Assembly: GCA_037013685.1 (NCBI GenBank)
Contig: CM072891.1
Location: 14,050,501 to 14,114,500, forward strand
DNA length: 64,000 bases
Reading direction: 5' to 3'
DNA from: Acridotheres tristis
Taxonomy: Eukaryota > Chordata > Aves > Passeriformes > Sturnidae
The translations under genes were made by a program, and so were the position numbers. Positions 1 through 10,100 of this stretch are shown one piece after another (the first letter of the stretch is position 1; each line of letters opens with the position of its first letter). The notes under the pieces were generated by a model. It made no database searches. It saw only the letters and a program-made list of their open reading frames with translations, and had not been told where the DNA came from.

Positions 1-513
1 CACGTCCGCAAAAATAAACCAGTCCCTCCTGCAAGACAGGAAACCTTCAAAGTGCTCCTCTGCCTCTGCACTCTTCGGTTTCAATTTTTGCTTAAAAACC
101 CGCGACGTCAACTCCGACTCTTTCCACTACTTCTCTTTATTTTACAATGTTTCCACCGTGAAAAGCTACACGAGGGCATATAACGTGTTTTATGAGTGAC
201 TGTTCTTACAGAACAAACGCTGTTCGTTTCATTCCAGCTGCCCAGAGATGCGAACGACGCGCGCGTTCCCAGCGCATCCATACCCGGCGCTCCGCATCCA
301 AAATCACCGCAACCTGCGGCACCCGCGCGAATTTACTCAAAAACTGGGTTGGAACACTGCAGCTGTTACCGACAGGGAACGGGGGAAACAGGGCCAGCCC
401 TCGGGGCCGCGCAGGGTGGTGGTGAAATGTAACCGGAGACCGGCCCCGCCGCGCCCGGGACGGCAGCGGAGAAGCCCCGGCCGTGGGGAAGGCTGGCTGT
501 GGGCGCTCCTTAC
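1..513 (-). other. ALKBH3 intron 1 (5' part)
   Basis: The intron begins at 513 with gtaagg and runs off the left edge. Its first 280 bases are still CpG-rich; positions 1-190 are A/T-rich. A pyrimidine-rich stretch ending cttgcag at about 31 resembles an acceptor, but the 30 bases after it do not encode anything like the next ALKBH3 segment. Confidence 0.75.
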
Positions 514-583
514 CTGCGGGCCGCCCCGCCGGGGCTCCGGCCCAGCCGCCCTGCACCCGGGCCCGCTGCCGCCTGTCGGCCAT
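514..583 (-). CDS. ALKBH3: ALKBH3 first coding exon (start codon to first splice donor)
   Basis: Encodes 23 residues plus one base of a split codon, beginning MADRRQRARVQGGWAG and ending GRPA. The human ALKBH3 N-terminus, as I recall it, has the same RARVQGxWA core (RARVQGAWA), beginning MEEKRR. The exon ends at a near-perfect donor, GCAG|gtaagg. ALKBH3 is an Fe(II)/2-oxoglutarate dioxygenase that removes 1-methyladenine and 3-methylcytosine from single-stranded DNA and RNA; the catalytic domain is in later exons, outside the window. Position and orientation immediately downstream of HSD17B12 match mammals. The ATG has G at -3 and +4, a good initiation context. The frame stays open upstream for another 46 codons to 721, so an extended start cannot be excluded by sequence alone. 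Confidence 0.87.
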
Positions 584-615
584 GCCCGGCCCGGCCCGGC
601 CGTGCCCAGGGCCCC

Positions 616-626
616 GCGCCTGCGCA
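616..626 (-). promoter_or_regulatory. NRF1-type site TGCGCAGGCGC
   Basis: Exact TGCGCAGGCGC on the minus strand, a common functional form of the NRF1 motif, 33-43 bp upstream of the ALKBH3 ATG within the CpG island. Confidence 0.6.
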
Positions 627-682
627 GCTCCGCCCGCCGCGCGCGCAGGGACAGAGCGGCCATTGAAGGGGCCCGCGCCGGG

Positions 683-705
683 AAACAAAAACAAAAACAA
701 AAACA
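683..705 (+). repeat. (CAAAAA)n simple repeat at the edge of the ALKBH3 promoter
   Basis: Three to four hexamer units of caaaaa in the upstream part of the CpG island. If transcribed, it would encode the FLFLFLF stretch of the extended upstream frame. Confidence 0.85.
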
Positions 706-960
706 TTCCTTGAACCGGCAAGGGACGGGAATGATGGCACCAGAAGCCCGCTCCTATTTTCTGTCAGGTGCCCAGGAGCACCGTGGACAGCTAATTAAAT
801 AGGCATTAACAGATTAACAGATAGTCACAATCAAAGTCGAGGTAATTTAGGTTAAAGTGTGAGCAAACTTGGGTAAAAAATTAGGTTAGTGATTCCCTGC
901 TGTGGCTTGGAAAATAGAAGACCTCAGCGCATCAGAGTGGGAGCCCAACCTGGAGCGTGC

Positions 961-1534
961 TGTGACAGTTGATAAAAGATTCGTGTTAATCACAAAAGCA
1001 TTAGGGTTTGTATAAACCAGAATACTAAGCTCTAAAGTGAAGCATGGACACTAGATTAAGGAAATTATATGATGATATAATTCTGTTTAAAATCACCTTG
1101 TTATATTATGTTGTATTATGTTACATTATAGTATGTTATGTTTTTCAAGTAAGTTGTATCGGCTACCAGCTTGCGAAATCGGACTTCCCAAAAAGCCCTT
1201 CCTGCCTTTGTCTGATCAATACTGCCTATCCCAAAAACCAGACTCCCAGAACTTCTCTGGTGGTTATATACAGAGACCAGACCTCCAGAACTTCCCTGGT
1301 GGTCATCTCCAAGGACCGGATGGCGATCTGTGACTAATTATCACCCAAAGACTTTGTGAATTTGTGAACAACGAGAACCCACAGTATAAGAAGAGGCTGC
1401 AAACCAAGGTTGGGTGGAGCGTGGAGTGGGCGGTGACCCCTCACGTTCCCCAGTGCGCTGCTTGCTCTTTCTATATCAAATAAAGCAATCTAAATTTTGC
1501 TGAATATCGAGACTTTTGTCTCTCATTTATAACA
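961..1534 (+). mobile_element. Endogenous-retrovirus LTR (approximate ends)
   Basis: Plus-strand LTR architecture: a U3 with a duplicated 39-bp block (1238-1315), TATAAG at 1385-1390, AATAAA at 1479-1484, and a T/C-rich U5 ending in ataaca at 1534. TG...CA termini of 574 bp are proposed. The bases after 1534 could be the start of a leader, but no clear primer-binding site or target-site duplication was found, so the ends are uncertain. No retroviral gene is present. The family is not identified. Confidence 0.55.
1238..1315 (+). repeat. Tandem pair of 39-bp U3 repeats
   Basis: Units 1238-1276 and 1277-1315 share ccaga and ccagaactt.cctggtgg cores and are identical in length. Duplicated U3 blocks of this kind are usually enhancer repeats in retroviral LTRs. 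Confidence 0.85.
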
Positions 1535-1744
1535 GTGCCACCACACGAAGGGGACCAGGGACTCTGAACCTCCTCACCTGGGCACCCCTCCCTCTGTGCC
1601 CGTGGGATGTGCGTCCTACTCCCTCTGCCATACCTTTCTAAACACCTCCAACAGTTCGAAAGTTGTTACTTGGAAATAATTATTTGTTAACAGTTCTAAC
1701 AAAATTTGTGTTCCGCTGATTTTAAAGTATCAGCACTGTAAAAT

Positions 1745-2345
1745 TATACAATATCCTGAGTTGGAAGAGATCCACAAAAATCATCTTAAGTTCAACTCCT
1801 GGCCTTGCAAAGGACAGCCCCAAAAATCACACCATGTGCTTTTTGAGAATGTTGACCAAACACTTCCTGAACTCTGTCAGGCTTGATGCCATGATTACTT
1901 CCCTGGGAAGATTGTTCCAGTGCCCAAACATCCTCTGGGTGAAGAACTTTTCCCTAATATCCAACCCAAACCTCCTGAGACTCAGGTTCATGCTGTTCCC
2001 TTGGTTCCTGTCACTGGTCCCCACTGAGATCAGTGCCTGCCCCTCCACCTCCCCTTGTGAGGAAGACCACGATGACATCTCCCGTCATTCTCCTCCAGGC
2101 TGAACAAACCAAGTCACCTCAACTGCTCTTCATAAGGCTTCTCCTCTTCTCCTCCAGGCTCTTCACCATCTTCACAGTCATCCTCTGGACACTCTTCAAT
2201 AACCTTATATCTTTCTTGTATTGTGGCACTCAAAACTGCACACAAAATATTCAAGGTGAGGCCACACTGGTGCAGAGCACAGCAAGAGTCACCTACCTCA
2301 ACTGGCCAGAGGTGCTGTGCCTAAAGCACCCCAGATCGAGGGTAA
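1745..2345 (-). mobile_element. CR1 LINE 3' fragment
   Basis: Read on the minus strand, it contains a decayed C-terminus of the CR1 reverse-transcriptase protein, with LDIREKFFTQR and HWNNLPREV at 1827-2078, matching the well-known LDIRKKFF...HWNRLPREV block. The downstream part matches CR1 3'-region wording such as the AGGAGGAGAAGAG-type tract. The 5' end is truncated, as is usual for CR1. Confidence 0.85.
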
Positions 2346-2494
2346 TGACAGGCAGGAAAACATATTAACAAAAGCATTGTTTTTGGCATGTAAAAATATA
2401 GTAATTTTCACTGTTATTGCTTACAATAAAGAACAATCAAATGCTTGAATGTACCCGCAAACATTTTTATGAGAAAAAGCTAACACATTAAAAC

Positions 2495-4090
2495 TCAAGA
2501 GTAATTTCCATTTTATTTGTTTTACAAAGTCAAAAACATACAGATTTTTTAGTCCAATGCTTTCACATCAGATCCAGAGCAAACCACATTATGTGCTCTT
2601 AGAGAACTAATACCACCAACTTCACCATCCCTGTTCCAAAAAATTAAGAAAACTAAGGGATAGGATCTGCATTTCAGATTTGATCAGCACCATTGCATCG
2701 GTATTCAGGTTTTTTCAATGTACAGAAATGTTAGCCCGAAATCATGTCTCAGTGCAACACATCTTACTTCAAAATCAGAGCTTGAAATTATTCTTTGAAG
2801 GACAGAAAAAAAACCTCCCCTCTTCAACCACGGGAAGTCACCACAGAAAACAATAGTAGCTGCTTGCAATTTCATTTGCCTTGCAAGTTTTACACATTTT
2901 ACGTTTATAAAAAGGAATGTTAGAGACCAACATCTTTAATAAAGAGTAGGTAAATACAGACAACAGCAGTGCAGACTTCTCAGGTACTCTGATCCCTCTG
3001 TCCAGGAGTTAGGTAACTTGAGCCTCATAGGAGCATTCCACTTTGGAACAGAACCGTGAAACAAATCAGTTAATTTTAATGCAATTAAATTAAAACTGTT
3101 CAACTCTTGAAGACATTTCCTGGTTCTCCTTTTTAAAGCCGTCCAAATAGTCAGGATTCATATTTCCAAGGACCTCACCAGGAAGACAGACTGATACATA
3201 ACTTCAAAAAGAATTTAACCACCGTTGCTAACAAGGAGAGTAACACATTTCAAGCTCTGCATTTAAAGTACCCATAATCTTTAGCATAGCAACCAGCATG
3301 TAACATGTAACTTGTGACATTTATCTACATTGTGTTATCACCACCTATTACAAAGAGCAGGCACTGAACTTTTAAAAATGTTATTACAAATCATGAAGAT
3401 TACATATTACTGAAAAGTTAGAATCCATATTCAAGACCCAAGATTTCAAATGCTTTCTGCAATGTTACTTTATGTATATATTTATAGATGAGCTATTACA
3501 CTTATTTTGTTTTTTGGCCCATTTCCCTCGAGTTGATAACCAAAAAATCACACTGGACTATGTAAGCAGGGGAGCACTCCTGAGCTGACCGATAGCGCAG
3601 AATCCTTGCAAGTATCCAAAACCTGAGCTTTGAGGTCAATACTATGGAAATAGTGCTAGGCTACCTTTTTAAATAATTATGCTTCATTTCCTCTCCTGCC
3701 CACCTGCCCAGGAATATATGAGAACTACTTTTTTTTTTTTGTCCTTCACCCATGAGCACAATAACAGATACGATGGACACTATATAACCAAGATGTTCCT
3801 TAACAGTGTGATGTCTGATCAAGTCCATGAAATATTTCATAAAGCACAATGCAATTTTAGTTCAAAGCACTTCCCCCTCATAATATCTATAAACAAATAA
3901 AGCCTATTTTTCAATCAATATTAGAAGTCAACAGTCTCGTTTCATCTGTATCCTCAAAACAAGACTGTTCCCTTGTTAGAAAGCACACCTACAGTTGGAG
4001 ATGTTTTTAAAACATTAGGTCTACTTGATGTTGCAGCATGGTATGGAACCTGCAGGAGTCCTGGGTTCCCAAGATCAAGTTGCTTCCCAC
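2495..4090 (-). other. HSD17B12: HSD17B12 3' untranslated region (predicted extent)
   Basis: About 1.6 kb of A/T-rich sequence between the stop codon and the only canonical AATAAA found on the minus strand below it (2517-2512). Variant hexamers ATTAAA occur near 3077 and 2939 and could give shorter forms. No recognisable repeat or second gene was seen. The extent is inferred from the signal, not from transcript data. Confidence 0.65.
2512..2517 (-). terminator. HSD17B12 polyadenylation signal AATAAA
   Basis: Reads AATAAA on the minus strand, about 1.57 kb after the stop codon. Cleavage would be expected 10-30 nt further, near 2490-2500. Confidence 0.6.
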
Positions 4091-4195
4091 TTACTTCTCC
4101 TTCATTTTTTTAAAATAACGAGCCCGTATTTGTTTGTTTGTTTTCATGATGAAGTTAATGGCAGTAGATGTAGGTAGAAGAGACACGACCCATCC
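4091..4195 (-). CDS. HSD17B12: HSD17B12 exon 11, coding part with stop
   Basis: 105 nt including TAA at 4093-4091. The 34 residues begin [17 protein letters not shown], a hydrophobic segment at the position of the last membrane helix in the human protein, then [17 protein letters not shown]. Human has the same length (34). The terminal KMKEK satisfies the KXKXX ER-retrieval rule, as does human KTKKN. The acceptor is a T-rich tract ending ttttttag; the preceding intron is only 141 bp. Confidence 0.95.
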   Translation of the reverse strand, partial: GWVVSLLPTSTAINFIMKTNKQIRARYFKKMKEK

Positions 4196-7100
4196 CTAAA
4201 AAAACCAAAAAAACCCAGTTAAGAAAAAAAAAAGGAAGTGAGGCCTCAGCATTCTATAACCTGTACTAATTACTCTTTTTTTCCATAATAAACACAAAGG
4301 ACATTTCAGACCCTTAGATTTTCCAAGGTGACTTACCATGAGTGCATGAGGTAGGTAGCCATTGGTCCGGGACTGCAGGCCCACCGTGCCCAAGGCAGCT
4401 CTGACATACGTTTCAGGACTGGGCTTATCAAGGGTTGGCTTGCGGATTTTGGACATTTTTGTTGCCACATAATATGGTAGGACACTCTGCACACAGGAAA
4501 ACTCATGTTAAGCAGGGAATGCTTTCAAGATTAACATAGAGATTCACCAAGTAGCTAAAGTAACTGGAAATCAGATAATTTGTACACTGAATTCTAGCTT
4601 AAGCCAGCCTTACTTTCAGTTTTAAGATCACAATGGGATCCCAATATAAGATAAAGAACTTTTTAATCGAGTAAACCATGGGTCATATTTGGACATAGTT
4701 CAGTTGTCTCCTGACAGCCAACATCACCAGCTGGAGCCCTAGAAAAGCCACTCTTCCAAGCATAGGGTTGAAAAGCCATTCTTACAATTTGCCTTGTAAG
4801 TACAAAACTTCATTCCAGTTGTTTAATAGAAAATGCTGTACTGTTACTTCTCTGTAGTGAACTCCCAACGTTTGCTTGGGAAGAAGGTGCAGAACCCAAG
4901 ACAGGAATTTTGTAGTAAAAGCTCCTCAGTTTGGCACCTGTATGAAGTCAGGAGGAGGAAGGAGAAAAGAATGCCCAGAGATTCAAAACATGGAGCTTGT
5001 AACTCCACAGCAGGGCTCAGAGGATGGAGGAGATTATCAGTACCAGAGTGGAAGGACAGAAGGAAGGATCAAGAAACAGAGCACAGTTAATGAGCATTTA
5101 TAGCAGTGTTTGGAAGCAAAACAGAAGTGATTCTGGGTCTCAGAACTGCCTGTAGTGGAGAAGCAAGAGGAAGCAGCATATTTGTTGATGGAGGGATGCT
5201 GATAGCACAAAGGCATGTCTGTGGTAGGGCAACATAGATCTGGAGGACCCAAAGCCTCATTCCACCTATCCCAATCTCATGCTGCTGGAGAAGGAAAGGG
5301 AAATGCACATGTACTTGTGCAGCAGGAAGCAATGCTCTTTCCTCATGGTCATGGTTTTGGCAATGCTTTCAACTTGTCCACAATTTTTGCCTCTAAAAAA
5401 AGCAATCAAAAAAGCCCTGATCTACGGCCCTTACACAGATACTAAGCATACCATATCTCAACACACCTAGAGAGGTTGGAACTTTATCATCACTTTGACA
5501 AGGACCTCCTAAGACAGACACTGCCAGTGGCTGTAGCAGTGATTCAATACACCTCCACATGAGAACACCAACTCAAAAAACAGAATATTTGAGAAAGCTA
5601 CAGTTTGTAAACCTGCTTCCCTATGTTAGTCCCTTAAGGAACAACCACACATGCCTGACCTCAGAAACAGCTGCTGTTGCTCTCAGCAGCACTGCAAGGA
5701 AAGGACCCCTTCAGTTCTCATTGAGTGTGTATCCATGCCATAGTTGTGCACATTTCAACAGAAATTCTGCCACTACAAACAGGAAACATTGGTATGTCTG
5801 CTCATTCCTTCACCTGAGAACATGAAAACTGTGCCCTCCTGTCTATAGATAGGACTTGAAATAATATACGAGTCCACTTTCAAATGGGAAGGAAAAACAT
5901 GGAGAACGTAAACTTCAGAAGTGAAAGCAGCTACCATTGCCTTTAAAGTCACCAAAAGCTACAAATGTTTGGATAAGAAAACTACTCATTCTGCTACCAC
6001 AGCAGCATAGGTACCTGATTTCAGCTCCAGAATATGAACTGCATCTATTTTTCAGATTACATTTCTAGGTTGAATCTCTAGTTTGATGTTGTAAAAAGTT
6101 AAAATTTTCAGCTTCTTACTCACCACCAAATTATATCTGCAATATCCCACCAAGACAGGCACAATAGATATGATTTATTGTCTTTCTCTGCTCAAAACAG
6201 ACTTCAAAAGTGAACTGCATTACCCAGTTACACCAATGGATAGCATGAAGGGGGAAACAACTGTGCATGAGGATACTTGGTAAAGCAAGCATATGCTAAC
6301 ACTACTGGATTGATCCACGGACTTCAAGGCACATAGAAACATGGGATTAGACTCCAACATTTTTCTTCTCCCAGATGCACTCCAGAAAACAAAGAGACAG
6401 GTACTTAATTTAATATACATTAGATTTACCATCACTGTATTAATTGGACCTTATTTTAACAGATATCAAGAGACCTGCTGAATCTATTTAGATTTTTTCC
6501 CCCTTCTTCCTTGTCACAAGGAATTCAGAGATTCATGAACTGTATCTAAAACAGGCAAAACAGATTAGAAAGAAAAAATTCACAGCTTAAAGCCTTTCAG
6601 CATTTTACATTCAGACCGATAACCCACACTACCTGGGCAAATAACTCTCCTTATTCAGGGAAAGCTTAGCCTGCACTACAGTTTCAAAGTATGTCTTAAA
6701 AGTAGCTTATGTCAGTACAATGTGTCTTGCTCACTTAAAACATTTGCTACTGCTTATAGCTCTGATGCTTATTAAAATTGGCTCACACTCAAAATTGGGT
6801 TCTTGAGTATTGTTTAGATGTAAGAAGTCAGATCTCAAGTCCTGAGTAGTCAAGTCATAAGTCCTCCAAAGTCAGAACAGCTTGTTTACACAATTTTATC
6901 ACCTTTTTAACCTTGCTTTTAAAAAGGTAAAAAGACCTGAACTATCCGATGTTCCCAAATAAGTTTCCTTCCCTTTCCTATGTGGGGAAAAGGAGAGTCG
7001 AGGACATAAAAGGAAAATGGAAGAATTACATCAACCAAAACTGACCTATATAGAAAACAAAACAGCCAAGCTAAAAAGCTTTGGAGGAAGAAAGGTAATG

Positions 7101-10100
7101 CCATTAGACATCAGTTTGGTGACAGTACACTTTTGTGAATAGTTGGAGATGGAGGTAGGCCTGTTGAGTGTTGTGAAAAGGAAGCTGGTGGTGACATTTA
7201 CCTAAAATTATTTCAATGGTAGTTATGAAGATAAGAGCCAAACTCTTCTTGGTAATGCCTGATCAAATGACGAGAGGGAGAACTGTCAAGTTTGGCTGTA
7301 GACTGTCAGACTGGACATCAGGGAGAAAACCTTTTTACTAGAGAGCAATATAAAATTGGAACAGACTGTCCAGAGAGCTCATAGCACCCCTGCACTTGAA
7401 GGTTTCCAAGATTTGGCTGGATAAAGCCACAATTAGCCCATGACCTAGTGCCAGCAGCAATCTCACTGCTAATTGCTAGGCAATCTACCTGCTGGGAGAA
7501 CAGGAGGTTAGGGTAGAAAACTTTCTGGTAATCCTTTTAAATGAACATTTTCATTAATTTGTGGTCTGGTATTTTATGTACTGAATACATTAAAAGAAAA
7601 CAGATGGTGCAAGTTTCTATCGCTATACTTCTGCTATGCATAATAATGAAGTATAGAGGGACAATGCCAATAACTAACTGAAGTTTTAAAAGGGAGTAAA
7701 AGAAAGGGTCAAAGAACCAACCAATATTTCTAGACATATTAAAAGAGCAAAAATTTCATAAGTCTGCAGAAATCTTTCAAGGAAAGATCTTTCCAAAAGT
7801 CTTGAGAACAAATCATTGTCATCTTCTTCCTAATTTCTTTTCTTTTGCCTCTTTTCCCCACACACAAAATTTTAACCTATGCTATTCCTGTGCTGCTTCT
7901 GAAAAATTAAGCAGACCTGTCAGCCATAACAGTGTATTTTTAATACAAAGATGGCAACACTGCAACAAAAGCACTATCAAAACTAAGCTTCCACAGATGG
8001 TAATCCACTTGAGCAAGACACATACTTGAGGTTGATATGAAGAAACTGGTAAAATCCCCCCAGCATTTTGTTTCTGCTTTTCACACAGTGGTACTCTGCA
8101 GGTATTGCATGGCAAAAGTTAACTGGTTTCAACGATGATGATCTAGCTGGAAGGGCAAGTCTGGAATTAAAAGTGTAATGCTTCTGAAGGTCATAGAGAT
8201 GTACTTCAAAAAAATCTAAGAGGGATGCAATCTTTCTTAGGGATTGAAGGAGATAGGTCAGCTAGTCTTCACAGGGAGGTACTTGTAATATTCATTAGCA
8301 GCTTATAGTGACTTAGGCTGAAACAAAAGGACAAGGACATGGACTGCAACAAAATTAGCATAACAAATTAAAGCTGTGACAGCTATTGAGAATCAGACCT
8401 ACATAACTCAATGGCAATTCACTCTCTACATTTAAGGGATAAAAAGCAGTGCTGTTTGGAATTCACCATCCTAAGCCAACACCAGAGTCACAAAAAGACA
8501 GTTTACCACAACCTGTGAAGCTTTGTACAGGAAAACATGACTGTAGATACGGTAAATTAGATTTAATTCTTCATTTGTTTATAATCCTAAAAATGTAAGA
8601 CACCAAAACCCCTCTTCCTGGCTTTTCTACACCCAAAAGCTAGGAAACCTTTCCTATACTATGTACATACATACTGTGCTTAATGCCTTTGGCCAAGCAT
8701 GAGTTACTGGGTTATTTACCTTTTCAGTCTCAACAGGTACTCCATATTCATAAATGAACACTTCTTGCTCCTCCTTCATTCTTCTCTCAAACTGCTAAGA
8801 GTACTATTTAGACAAAATCTGGGGAGGAGGAGAAAGTTGCACATAGAAACAACACATCCCAAAGATGTAACACTACTTTCTCCTGCAAGCATCTGTCCCT
8901 AAGCACCCTCACACTAAAGTAACTTATGAGCAGCTGCGCCTCAGAAAACACCAGAAGACAGAGGTTAGATGTGGTGCCACAACACAGGCCCAGAAAAAAA
9001 AAAAAACCACACCATCTTTATTATAAGTGAAGCTGTGTGTTGAAGGGGCCTGTGGCTCAGTTTGTAGACAGACTTCAGCAGGAAGAAGTCCACCCAGAAG
9101 ACTTGGTATTATTGATGTAGGAAAGGGCAATACTTTACCAGTTCCTTGAGTCTCATTTTGAGACTGTGATCCCAGACAGAGAGGGCCACATTGCATGTAG
9201 ATGAAAACTATTGAAGAATAGCTGTCTGATAGTGGAGCTAAATCAAATACAGCTTGAAAGAGATACTGAGGAGATAGAAGAAATCAAAAATGGTAGAAGT
9301 GAAGAGAAAGCTTTAAGGAACATGGTAAACATTGACCCATTGCAGGACAGTTTGGAGCTAAAGCCCTGTGAGAAGAGAAAGTAACAAGGAGACATGAAAC
9401 AATGAAAGCTACTCCAGCTAAAACCACTTTAAGAACTGAGAGCATGCAAAATGACCCTGTATGCTGAACCTGTACCTGTTCAGAATGCTACCTTTTTATG
9501 CATCCTTCATTGCTGCACATTGGTTTAGCTGCACATCCCAGAGTGCTAGGGCACAGAATCAAGCACTCAAGGGAGAAGTCAAGCTTTCAGAGCTGTATTC
9601 CAAGTAATTATATTACCAGTGTAAAACTAAAGTCAAGCAGTTGGAATGATTTCAGGGTCCACCTTCACTAGCTTCCTCTCCACTGCCAACAGATCCCAAC
9701 ACATGCAGCTCCCCTTCAGATATTTAATATAAAGTTTAAATCTAGGTTTACAGGAGGTTACCATTAAAGAGTTGATGACTGCATGGGAATAGCTCACCCA
9801 ACAACTGTCTTTTTTCTTAATGCAATCCATTCTCAGGAAATGTGACAGGACACTTTCTGGTGAGAAGTTCTTGTTTTGCTGAATATATTTTAAAGGAAAA
9901 AAGAATCTAGCACATCAAAAAGGTAACATAGCCTTAATCTGGTAACAACTTCTCTACAGTATTAGCCAGTAATAAGAGTTGTGCTGTTTTGTATTATGAT
10001 TACACATTTAAAGGAGGCAACTTTTTATCTTTCATAAAGCCTTTGAAGTTCAAATGGCTTTGAGAAACACCACACAGAGCAGCAAATGAGAGGCATGGAC

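Larger units (their letters stand above)
230..720 (-). promoter_or_regulatory. CpG island promoter of ALKBH3
   Basis: Dense CpG and GC-box sequence around the first ALKBH3 exon, in clear contrast to the A/T-rich surroundings. It has no TATA box at a useful distance and an NRF1-type site 33 bp upstream of the ATG, typical of a housekeeping promoter. The start site is not defined; it probably lies between about 590 and 720. Confidence 0.75.
721..2494. other. Intergenic spacer between HSD17B12 and ALKBH3
   Basis: About 1.8 kb between the predicted HSD17B12 cleavage site and the ALKBH3 island. It is mostly mobile-element sequence: an LTR on the plus strand and a CR1 fragment on the minus strand. 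The 721-960 stretch is not recognised. Confidence 0.7.

Noticed and set aside
1..31. Acceptor-like tract ending cttgcag, possible ALKBH3 exon 2
   Set aside because: The 30 following bases translate to nothing similar to ALKBH3 in the required phase, and the window ends.
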